Made by a program: the position numbers and the translations under genes
In this document: positions 41,198-52,800 of the stretch, in pieces
Position numbering within the stretch: the first letter of the stretch is position 1
Layout: each line of letters begins with the position of its first letter
DNA from: Hyposmocoma kahamanoa
Taxonomy: Eukaryota; Arthropoda; Insecta; Lepidoptera; Cosmopterigidae
Direction of reading: 5' to 3'
Assembly: GCF_003589595.1 (NCBI RefSeq)
Contig: NW_020653993.1
Span: 8,665,298-8,729,297 of the forward strand
Length of the DNA stretch: 64,000 nt
Notes under the pieces: model-generated
Database searches by the model: none
What the model saw: only the letters and a program-made list of their open reading frames with translations
What the model was told of the DNA's origin: nothing

Positions 41198-42757
41198 TAC
41201 GGCCCCTAAATACTTAATTTAACAAATAATTTACAAAACAATGAACACTTTATTTGTGAACTCCATTTCACACAATGTATTTAGTAATTAAAGACGAATT
41301 CCATATGTCCTATATCTAAACAGTTGTATTTGTATTATATTACAAACATATAATACGATTTTTTTAAACTTACGAATTAAAACGAAATTCAATGGAATTT
41401 TACAACTTTCGATATCGACATTTGACGTTTTCATTTCTTGACATTTTAATGCCTCGCATTTAGAGATGAGATTAACTGCTATATTCGCATAGCACGCTAA
41501 ATGCTAAATTTTTATAGCGCGCTATTTAAAAAGTGCTAAAATTAGAATTTTTAGCAGCTCAAGATCGTGTGATAGATAATGTAACGAATGGAAAGAAACG
41601 TGAAATAGTTGACGTGCGCTAACTTGTTAAGTATAGCATCTATGGTCTGTCTATAGAATAGTTTAGTTTTTTATGGTTAGTTACGACCTACTTCATTTGT
41701 TTTGTAACTATTACATAATATGGTGGTTACAGGTTATAGACGATAAATCAATGAGCTTCCCTTCACATTTTAACAATTTACAATGTGCACAAAACTTTAC
41801 ACTGGTTAATTACAGTAATTACACTCATAATAACTTATAATAACGCACACACTCTTACTGTTATATACAAATATTACAACGACTTATTAATTAAACAAAC
41901 GCTAAACTAACTAAATACATCCAAGTACTTAATTATATCTTAATTTAAATCGCTTCACCGGATGAAATTTTGCTAACGTTCCTTCCACCATTAGCTCAAA
42001 ATCGTACTAAAACGTAACCAAAATTGTAATTTATAACATAACTACAATTATAATACTTGCTAAGTGGTAAATGTAGCATTAGCGCTTAGCGTAGCGTACT
42101 CAAACGTGAAATTTAACATCAATAAACCAATCAACTATTCCGCGTTTCGCACCAAACGTTAAATGCTACAATTCATATGTGAAAGTATTTCACGTTATAA
42201 TTGTTTCAACCAATGACAAGAGCCGCAATTTTCACATAGAATGTAGTGCCATCTATGAAATAAGTAAGTAAAGCGCGGATAGATTGATGGTATGGCATTG
42301 AAATATTGTAAATTTATGTCACTAGATGGCATTTGGTTTAATTTTTTTAACGTACTCCAAACCAAAGTGTAAAAAGCTCGTTATAATTTTAGTACCTTTA
42401 TGTCTTTCAAATTCTAATTGCTATAATTATTTTCTAATTTAACGTTATAATTTGAGCTATATATTATATTAACCACCTCTACTCGCATTTTTTATCTATC
42501 CTCTAAGCTCGCATTCACTGTTCACTACAATTTCAATGTCAAATCGCGACATTTCCGTTCCGGTCCATTACTAACGGATCGCATTGATGCCTTTGGCTCT
42601 ACATTCAAGTATCTATTTATTTTAATATTGTTTAGACTGATTATTAAATTGTATATTAATTATCACACAAAGGGACTCCTATTACGTAATTAAAATATAC
42701 ATATAATAATAATAAATATTTAAAAAAAATAAAAAGCAGTAATTAATTATATATATA

Positions 42758-42822
42758 CCACACGCAAAATAGGCGCCTTGACGTCGAGTTGCGGACACCA
42801 GCCCGTTACACCAAATGCCAAG
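42758..42822 (+). mobile_element. Ultrashort retroposon-like family U, copy 3 (65 bp)
   Basis: It begins CCACACGCAAAATAGGCGCC and ends CCGTTACACCAAATGCCAAG. The flanks TAATTATATATATA (42744-42757) and TAATTATATACATA (42823-42836) form a 14-bp duplication with one difference. Confidence 0.75.
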
Positions 42823-43090
42823 TAATTATATACATATAATTTATTACTGCGAATGAAGGGATTATCAAAAAACTATTGAAATTGAAAGCTTTTTCTTTAT
42901 TCAACATGTCTACACAAAGATAAAATAAACTAGAACATCTTGAAACACATAAAAATATTTTACCCTTTTAGGATTTCTTTCGTCGTTTTCCGCATTACTA
43001 TGCGGAAAACTTGACACTGACTTTAGAGGCTTCTGTAGATTCTGCTATTCAATTCGAATTTCAGGAATACTATGTAAGAAAGTTTTAATT

Positions 43091-43130
43091 GCCTCCATGG
43101 CCGGGAGAAATATTTGTATGGCCTACATTT
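43091..43130 (+). repeat. tRNA-derived SINE family B, internally deleted
   Basis: GCCTCCATGGCCGGGAGAAA then TATTTGTATGGCCTACATTT. The tRNA head is joined directly to the body, with the A/B-box interval missing. Confidence 0.65.
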
Positions 43131-43526
43131 ATATTGGATACCTAATATACAATTAAATATAGTTTATGTATCACCTAAATTAACTTGCACTATTAACCTT
43201 AATTAAAGTTATATAAACATACAATAATTTCACTGTTTGCGATAGCCTGACGCATATCTGCGAATAAAAGGTTATTTAATAAGATTGTATGTATTTAGGT
43301 TAAATTTTTATACATAATAAATTTATCAATATGGCTATGAATGTGCGCATTATTATATTAGAAGTTTTCATATAACATTTTGAAGTTGCAAAACTGTTGG
43401 CTTATTTTTAAAATTGATAGGAGATACAGAGAGCTGGAATTGGACCATAATGTTACATATTCTGCAACAGTATGAAAATAAATAATTTTCACAAGTTAAT
43501 TAATTTTCATTCGTTAATTTCAAAAT

Positions 43527-45656
43527 TTACTGTTCTGTAACTGAAGCACCATCATTATAATTCCATTCATGTGAGGGAAAATACATTTGAATCAGTGTCT
43601 CGTAGATGTCCACATCAATAGGCATGAAAGTACAGAAGATAATCTTCTCCATTCTCTCTACCTCCCTCTTATGTTCATGTTTTTCCAAAAATTTTCTTGC
43701 AGTTCTTAATGCAATGTGGGCAGCCAATCTGTTTGGAAAGCCGTAAATGCCTGTAGATATGCATGGGAAGGCGATGGATTTGAGATCATGTTTTTCCATG
43801 CAAGCAAAACTATTTTCGTAACATTCTTGGAGCTTAGTTTCTGAACCGTCTTGAGGCCCAACTGTGTGGATTACATCTAAAAATCAAATATATTTTATTT
43901 TCGTAAAACAGTTCAATTTCCTATTAAATTTTTTTTAAATATGGCATTTTCAATATTTATATCAAATCCTTATTTGATATAAATATTATTCTCATAATGA
44001 GGTATTATAGGAATCTGACCATACTACAGGTATATAGGTATTTTTCGATTATTTTTTATTCAAGTAAAACTGAAGGGTGGACCTCTATGGTACTTGGAAA
44101 GTTGTGCTAATAGAATATCCTGTATTGCAACTTACATTTAGCTGGTAAATTGTAACCTCCAGTGATTTTTGCTTGTCCTGTCGGGCAACCTCCCAAAGTG
44201 TTACACTCTTGCTGTAAATTTAAAAAAATCATATTATATAACCTTCAATAGGTGAGCATGGCCTCTAATGAACATTAATATTACTACTCGTATTATTCAT
44301 TAATGGTGTAAATTATTTACATCATTAACAACTTAACATAACATTTTTAGTACAGGAACAACTTAACGTAACACAGACAAAATTGTCACAGTTTTATACA
44401 TACCAGCTCCCGTGGCATAGCTGTAGCATGCATGCGTAGCCACGCATGATAGTCGCGACGCGCGCGACAAAATTGGAATGGCTGTCTCAATCAGATTTAA
44501 TTTAGATGGCCAATAGCTTATTTCAATTATATCGCGCGTGTTGCGATTATCAAACGTAGCCATGCTACGGGGGCAGTTAAGCCAAAAACTGTCTCTTATT
44601 AGGTTAGCCATTTGTATAGCTTAACCTGATATATTTGTTTAGAACAATTATAATTCTAAAGTACTAAATAATTATTGACATAAACACCATGATGAGTCAT
44701 ACTTGCAACAACTGATTGCATAATGAGGAAAAATAAATTTAATTCACAGTCACAGAAATATGTATGTGATGAGCAACCACACATGCCGACTGTACCTGCA
44801 ACATTGGACCAGCAGCCCGGTGGATTGCACCATCTACACCACCTCCTTTTTTCAGCAATGAGTTTGCAGCATTCACAATTGCGTCCACCTGAAATTTTAA
44901 AAAACAAATACTAGTTTCTTGTAAGGACGCCTCACCACTGCTAATGAGATAATATGGCCTTTGACCTTAGGTTGTCCTTTTTGGACGAAAAGAAGGAAAA
45001 GTATGAAAACGGTTGGTAACATAACTTTCAAAGATTGTGGCCAAGTGACTGTATTTTACTCTAAAATAATTTATACATATGTATACAATTATTTTGGAAA
45101 TATTATGTCTGAAAACTTTCATAACCAAACTGGATTTGAATGTTAGCAGATTCTCAACCAATAACAATAGGAAATTGCACTTAATTTTGAACTAAGTTGT
45201 ATTATTTTTATTGAACTTTTTACGTTACTTCATTATAATTTTTAATTTTACCTCCAACTTTGTGATATCCCCTGTATAAATAGCCACCTTCTCCAACAGC
45301 TGTTTGCTTAAAGCCTGGTTAAGTGTTATTTTTTTGAATTCGTTCAAATCGTCCAAAGTAGGCTTCTTCGCTTCCAAATTTTTGTGCTTAATCGAATAGA
45401 TACGCCAAGACTGAATTGTATCCAATGTAATGTAATCATTTTTTTCAAATCGCTTTCTTCTGTCTTCAAGGGACATATTTAGAAGGCGGACCTTTTCAGA
45501 TTCCCAGTTTAAATTAGTAGTCATTTTTGCTAACGAATAAAATCTGTTTTGGGGATGAGCAAACACAGACGCGGCCTGAGAACGAATTAAATTGCAATAA
45601 ACAACACTATATGGGACAGTAGAATTACACAAAATTACGCATTTCGCCGGTAACAT
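43527..45656 (-). CDS. Macrodomain ADP-ribose hydrolase (MACROD1/2-like), 4 exons, 307 aa
   Basis: MACROD enzymes remove mono-ADP-ribose from acidic residues and hydrolyse O-acetyl-ADP-ribose. Exons on the minus strand are 45656-45252, 44888-44796, 44211-44136 and 43876-43527; all phases agree, total 924 nt. The N-terminal 44 residues before [15 protein letters not shown] resemble a mitochondrial leader, as in MACROD1. A helical region follows, then [16 protein letters not shown] (loop 1, Asn141/144) and [16 protein letters not shown] (residues 148-163). Next come [27 protein letters not shown] and the ligand loop [10 protein letters not shown] (230-239). The protein then ends in the usual [10 protein letters not shown] segment. 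Two in-frame starts (M1 and M45) could give mitochondrial and cytosolic forms. Whether it is MACROD1 or MACROD2 is not decided. Confidence 0.93.
44405..44580. repeat. Palindromic MITE in macrodomain intron 2
   Basis: GTAGCATGCATGCGTAGCCA, leading to GATAGTCGCGACGCGCGCGA, pairs with the right end TCGCGCGTGTTGCGATTATC then AAACGTAGCCATGCTACGGG. The long minus-strand open frame here is a by-product of this repeat. Confidence 0.6.
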
Positions 45657-46892
45657 TTTGACGTGATTTTTGACTTTGACAATTTTTTTTTTAATTTATT
45701 AAGACTGGCAAAGCCATCAGCTTAAACATGACAATTGATGACATTACGCTGTTCCTTTCTACGTAACAATCACAGACTACCACAGACTATTAGATGCAGA
45801 CTACGGAGAAGATACTACGTGTAACAATGCCAGTGTCATGATCACAGACATATCTAGATAGACGCCGCAAGCTTAGACCATTTAGCACGGGACCTGGCAA
45901 AGCGCAATTTTAGTACCTACTATATTAATTCTGCTAGAAGCGAGATAAACACGCACAGCACAATTTTCTCACTCACACACACTCTTGGAAAAAATTAGAT
46001 GTCTTTATGAATGGACACTAATTCAAACTGATTTATTGAATGAATGAAATTAAGACATCCTAAATTAACACAAATATAAAAAGTTAATAGATTGCAACAA
46101 AGTCAATACTATATTTTTAAATTACAACAACTAGACATATTTAATGTGGTGTTTTTTTATTTTATGCATTACAGCATAAAATCCTATTTTATGCAGCCTA
46201 CACCCAGCATAAATACGAACTTTAAGAGCATGAGAAGTGAAAAAGTAACTTTAGAGGCTTTTGCAGGTACTGCTATTCGGCGAGTATTGTGGATATACCA
46301 TGGTTTTAGTACCTAATGGGAAATACAATGTAAGTTTTGCCTATTACGCGGAGACTACAGAAACCTTTCATATTAACCATTTGTTGCAGACCTGCCATTA
46401 ATGATGTGTCGATTTTTTTGATTCTGTTCCGATATTTCGATCGATTTTTTGCTTTTAGTATAATAATATTGTCCGCACATGCACCTATCATATTAGATAT
46501 TTTGAAGCAATATGGTTCAAAACGAAATCGATTTTTTAGTTACGTCGAAATAATGTTGATTCATTGTTGTATGTGGTATCCCATGCAATTGACTTCAAAA
46601 GATGGTAACCCGGAATCTGTCAAACAAAATTTTTCCACGTAACTCAGGCGTGGGGCGTCGTCGAAATATTTAAAATAATAATCAAATACCACCTCGTCAA
46701 TGGACATGGTAGCCTAAACAAATTCTTCGGGAGTGCTAGTATACATTTCATTAGAGCCCCACATTGAGTACGGCCAGGTACGCAACGAACACCCTTGTCA
46801 CTTTTCACCGTTGCTATAGCCGGTCTTTGTTTCATACTATAACGTGTTCATTATTTTACAAAGAAAGTGTTATTTCTGAGTTTTGTTGCAGG
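45657..46892. promoter_or_regulatory. Divergent promoter interval, macrodomain gene / GANAB
   Basis: About 1.2 kb lie between the two start codons. TTTTGACGTGATTTTTGACT directly abuts the macrodomain start. An acceptor-like TTTGTTGCAG ends two bases before the GANAB ATG, suggesting a 5'-untranslated first exon for GANAB somewhere upstream. The copy at 45843-45871 matches the short repeat at 37082. Confidence 0.45.
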
Positions 46893-49800
46893 ATGAAGAC
46901 GTTGACTTTCTTCTTGGTGGCCTTCTTGGCTATTTCTGTTAGCTTTGGTGTGGATAGGAACAATTTTAAGACGTGCGATCAATCTGGTTTTTGCAATCGG
47001 TTAAGGAAGTTTAAGCCGGAGAAATCTCAATATGCAGTGAATTTAGATACCGTTATTGTCCACGGGAGTGTTTTATCAGCTGAAGTGAATACTGTGGACA
47101 CATCTACGGAAAAAAAAATCATATTGGTGAGTCTTTAAACTTATTTTATTACGTGTTTGATAGAAAAATTGTTAGCATATTTTTTTTAGGTCTAGGTTTG
47201 GAATTATGCCAAGCTATTCTTGGAATGAGTTAGTATTTCAAATCTCTGCAGTTATGTTGCATTGATAATATGTAATCATATTAAAATTATGCTTTACTAA
47301 ATTAATACTACATTTAAATTAGTGCCATTTTATTTGTGTTTGAGCCTACCATTGAGCAATCATTCCTATTCTTTACTAGGTTGGGCCAATGCTCGAAAAT
47401 AAATAAAAAACTAGAATTTTTTCAGGTACTGGTTTTGTCTTGTTACCAATTATTTTCTTTCAATGGTATATTGTTGGGGATAGTGCAATTACACATAACT
47501 AACATTTGATTATGATCAATAATTTAGGCGTCAAATCAAATTCGCGTAATTGTTGTATCAACAAAATTAATGTGATTTGCATAAATCTGTTGTTATCAGT
47601 CCATAGACTACAAAAATTAATGCTTACTGTGCAAAAATGAAAGTCCTAGCTATTGAAATAACAAAGTAATAATGTTAAATACTTCTCCTGTGAAATTTGG
47701 TTTGGTGGCGATACGTACTATTTACCAATACTACACATGCAGATTTGCACAATCCCCGATAATTTGTTACAAAAATATAGTTAAAACATGCAATTTCTTG
47801 CTCATTCTCTGGAGAATCTATCTATCTATCTATCTCTATGTCTAAAAACACCATTGTTAATAAAAATAACACTTATGAAAATAATTTGTTCACTGATGAA
47901 ATAAAAAACAATTAATATGTGCGATTTTCGCAGTGGCGGTACGCTCTACGTCTATCAGCGCTAAAAGATGGCACATTCCGTATTGAAATGGACGAAGCAG
48001 ATCCTCTATATCCCCGGTATAGAACTCAGCTTTCCCTGAATGGAGAACCTAAGGGAGATAGGTAAGTAAACTGTAAAAATTTATTGCCCATTTTTAATTG
48101 TCTTTTGGTGTCTCTTAAGGCTTTCTGCATACGCTCATCTCTGGTGGCCAAGTTTTGACAACTCGGTGTGACCCCAAAAAAAAAAATGAAAAGCAAGATT
48201 ATAAAAAAAAATAGATAGATAATTAAAACAAGAGACTTTAATGAAGTTCTTCACTAGCCCAAACTATAATATAAAAAGTAAATATGACAGTTTTGTCATA
48301 TTTATAGTGGACATTTGACAAACATAGGGAGTTTAATGTAATTTTGGATAGAGAGGACTTGATTTTATTACTATTGTTCATCAATCTCCACCGATTATAC
48401 TAAGTTCCCTTCTACAGTGTTGTCATATCCATGTAACCAGAATAATGTCTGTTTGTTTAGTTGTGTGATTTTTACTACTGGTAAGTTAAGGCTACACCGA
48501 CAAGAGCATGGCTCTTAAATAAAATGAATGAATGAAGTTAAGTGACAGACAGCCCCTAAGGGCGCGCTCCCATTATGTCGTAACGACAGATAGTCATGCA
48601 GTTGAAAGTGTCGTGGCGTGTATATTTAAATGAAGTGGTTCACATATAGAACAACACGATTAACTGTGATGGGAAGAGCTGGCACGACAGTCGTCAGACA
48701 ATAAATAAAACGTCACGATAAAAATTTGACGACATAATCGCAGCTTCAAACGATTCTGTCGTACAAACGACAAGGCAGTTGCTGTGAACCGATGAATTGT
48801 CACGACAGTCGTTCAATGATAAAATAAACGTCTTTGACACAGTCACGGTAGATAGTCGTGATATGGGAACAGGCTAAACGCGGCAGTCGTCTAACGATAA
48901 ATAAAACGTTACGACATAATATGAACGCACCCTAAGGCCCCATGTACATTAAAATATACATAACATGTGAAGTGATTCAGACCCAGACAATATTATCCCT
49001 CTTCACGTAAACGCCCAGTGTCCGTAGCGCTATACGAAAACTTTATTACAAAAGTAATTTGTAATCAGGGCTTAATTTCATTATAAACCTTTCAGCTAAG
49101 ACAGTATTGCAAGTTGTGTCTGCATATAGTGTTTTACACTAATACTTAGGAAGATATGCTGCTCATCCGATACCCAAATTACCACTGTAATATATAATAA
49201 ATCGAATAAAAAATATTGATAAAATAGATTTATAAAGAGTGTGTGAGCAGGCAAGTGGGTACGGTCCTACTAAGGCGAACTTACCATTGAGGATGACGTA
49301 AAAAAAGGCCAGGTCAAAAGAAACCTTAACCAACAAGCATGTATGAAAGACTGATTTATTTTTTCGTGTTGATGGGGTAAAAGGTATGTATCAGAACCAT
49401 AGCAAGTGGAGAGCTATTGTCTTTGCTTGTCGCCCTGATGGGAAAAGGGCGTGCTGTATATGTATGTATAATAAAATGGTTGTGTTCGTTTCAAGTGTCA
49501 TAAAACATTTTATTGCCTAGTTAGAACGAAGGGAAATTGTTAGTTGCCAGTTAACTAACACTTTAGTTATTGGTTAATTAACTGGAGGAAATTTGATACA
49601 CACATCACGCCTTCCGTCTTCACTGGGGTGGGCAGTGACTATGGACCTCCACTTACTACTCTCCAGACAAACCTTTTTCACCTCCACTCCTATCAGTGTC
49701 ATCATACATGCCTGATTATTCTAGGTATTTTAAACTTGGCCTTTTTAAGGTCATCCCCAGTCTGATCGAGATATGTGCGCGCCTCCATCCACATTCGTTC

Positions 49801-52800
49801 TATAAATTTGTGCACAATCCTTTAATAGCACCACAGTCACGATAAATATCGAATATAGCCTAATATTTAATTTACAATTTTGTTATCATCATTTAATGAT
49901 ACCTAATTGTAAATTAAATTAAAGATAATATGTAAACTAGATAATATTCCCAGTCTCTATACCGTAGATTTAGTAAATCTATGCTCTATACAAAGAACTG
50001 AAAATGAATCGGCAACCAGGTTGTGACAATAATGATAATTATAACTCTTATTCAGTTTCTCTATAAGTAAACAAAAATGAGCACCAATGTTATTGTTAAT
50101 TCGTCATAATTACCGATTTCTTAGGGTTTTGGCGATTGCTACAATTGGAAATAAAACTACTTTTTTTAGGATCCAAATCCTTTCTTTTATGAAAAAAAAA
50201 CGAGATTTACACCTGATAAAAAAATTGTTTAATTTCGAATTGTTATAATTACATTGTAAACTTGAAAGTTTTTTTTTCTGTGTTCTGTTATCAGTTTTAT
50301 GGGATCGATTTTTTTTTATGATTCTAAGTAATGGGACGAACAAGTCGTGCCCCTAATGGTAAGCGACACGCCTGTCCATAACAGTTGCTGTGCCACTCAG
50401 AGCTTTAAACCGTAAAGATCTGAGGGGCACTGCCCATTACTCTGAGACATAAGTTGAAAAGTCCCTGTAATTTCTCCGATTTCCTGTAGGACCAAAATAT
50501 GATACGTATTTTTCGTAATGAATTCTAGTTTAAGTGACCTTGGGATTCATATTAATAATCATGTAATCCATACATGGAATTTCTTAGTTTGAGATCAACT
50601 GGCTAAGCATCTAAAGGCCTATCTATGTACACGGCGTATTTTATACGCGCAGAGGACGCGCTGTTGACACGCTGATGACGCGCGTTAACGCACGATTCAA
50701 ACGAGATTCAGTAGTAGACAGTAAACCTGCGCACACATTCACAAATTCAAACGAGCCGTAAAACGCGCGTTTCACCCGCGTTTGTGAAACGTGCATTTAC
50801 GGCGCATACTCTCAATAGTAGCACAGTGGCGTCGGTTGAGACAACACTGCTTACGCTAACTTTATTAGTGATTTTAAAAAGAAAAAAATGTAACACAACC
50901 CCTCCCCCTTTCCTCAGTCTTGCAACGCGATGTTTGATTCGATGCAAACGCGCTTCGAACGCGCGTTCACATCGCGTATTTCGCGCGTTCATATCGCGTA
51001 TTTCGCGCGTTTGAATCGATACAAACGTAACAATCTGCTTTTTGAATAGCTTCGGCGCCGTAAACGCGCGTTCAAAGTGCGTTCGTGAAAAGCGCGTCGT
51101 CTGCGCGTATAAAATACGCCGTGTGCATAGGCTCTAATCTAAGCTCACTATTGCTGTTAAAATGGTGCTGTTTTTACTGATTGTCTTCTCTCTGTATAAA
51201 AGTTTAAAGGTCAAGTCACGTTTTTAAAAGGAACACTGGTTCAAAATGACAACACTGTCAAAAGTTTGACAGATAAGTGTAATAATACTTGAAAACGTCA
51301 CATTGGTTAAACTCTACCGGTCATTCGTAAGGCAGATTCCCTTGAGAAGAATGAGCAGGAAACTCTAGGGGTTGCTCTTTACTCTGCCTCCGTGGCCGAA
51401 CGGTTACCAAGCCGGACTGCCATGCAGAGGTCCCAGGTTCGATTCCCGGGCCGGGAGAAATATTTGTATGGCCTACATTTCTTTCTCTCGTGAGTTTGGG
51501 TTTATTGTGTGCTTGGTTTGGTTAACATAGGGTTTCCCTAGTGCAGCTCTATGTTAAGTGTTTGCGTTATATTATATGTATTATTAGTTGTATAAATGGC
51601 AATACTGGGCCGCAAAGACATAGATATGATCGATTACCACGTTTATAAATCCACATTTTTTTTACAGCTTGAAATTGGTATCAAACATAAACGGCCAGTT
51701 GACTGTCAAGAACGGCCAAGGTCACAGTGTCGTCATCACAGCTGAACCCCTTAAATTCGAGTTCCTCGACAAGAAAGGAGACGTAGCAGTTGTTGTGAAC
51801 GAGAATTCTCAGCTGCTGGTTGAACCTTTGAAGGAAAAGGGAAAGAAAGCTGTTGAGAATGATGATGAAGGATCGTTGGCTGTGGAGGCAGTAAGTGATA
51901 TTTTTATCTTTTCTGGTCTTTTGTGGGGAAGTTCAAAAGAGGGTTGTGGTTTTTTTCTTTAAAGTTAAATATTGCATAACATTACATCTGTAGAGCTTAG
52001 ACAATCATATATACACTTTTAGCCAAATACTTTCGGCAGACCACTTCGCTTGTCGAAAGCGACGTAGCCGAGTCGCGATTCACAACCGAGGCGCTTTGGT
52101 CGATTTCGGCTGCCAACTACCGTCGTCAGACGACTCACTATTTAGGCTTTATTGAGAATGGCGGCGGGCGCGGGTGCGTCTAAATGAAATATACGTAGAC
52201 GCTTGTTGTGTTCACAGTGGCCGCGCGCGCCAGCGCCTGTGTCGAAGCGGGCGCGGGTGCGGATGCGTGCGAACGGTGCGGGTAGATTTATTGGCTCGGT
52301 CCGCCTGTACCTATCGCAATGCTTGGTTCGTTTGTTTGGTTCTGTTTGCGATTTCGATGTGTAGATCTACCCGCTCGTAGCCGCTTCGGCACTGAAAGGG
52401 AAGACGCCAATGCGTCCGCATCCGCCGCCGCGCCCGCGCCTTCACTTTAAATAAGCCCTTATACCGGGTAGCTTGCCGCCTTAGGCGGGTAAGCAAGAGT
52501 CGCATGACGATTGATCAGATGTCCAAAATGTAAACAAAGGTGTTAATAGAGCAAAAAAAACTAGTAGGTAGTTTCCTATTTTAGATGATAATAAACGTTT
52601 AGAACTTTTAGAACTCTTTTAAAGCTATAATCCGACAAAATTTAGAACAATTCATGTTTTGCAATATGTATTTTTACTTAATTTCGTTTAATACAATAAT
52701 TATTTTAAAAGACTCTGTTTAAGGTCGTAAATAATTTTATGACACTGATAACACAATCGGAGTCAAAAACATTTTTTGTGCCGCCATTTTGCCGTGTCAT

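Larger units (their letters stand above)
41198..43526. other. Intergenic interval, zinc-finger to macrodomain gene
   Basis: No exon was recognised. It includes TTTGACGTTTTC at 41421 just upstream of the zinc-finger gene, a family U element at 42758 and a deleted SINE B at 43091. Confidence 0.5.
48062..51667 (+). other. GANAB intron 2 (3.6 kb)
   Basis: It contains a complete family F MITE, a reversed family A fragment, a 516-bp palindromic element and a SINE B. The stretch 48933-50340 holds nothing recognised. Confidence 0.8.

Noticed and set aside
44363..44611. 82-aa minus-strand frame inside the macrodomain gene
   Set aside because: It lies in intron 2 and coincides with a palindromic MITE; the exon order skips it in phase.
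50784..51014. Opposed open frames in GANAB intron 2
   Set aside because: They arise from CGCGTT-type repeats of a palindromic element.
51386..51460. tRNA-like sequences with A and B boxes (also 12213-12274, 16037-16110, 25700-25770, 60675-60745)
   Set aside because: Each belongs to a repeated family with a common non-tRNA body, and the acceptor stems do not pair. They are SINE heads rather than tRNA genes.
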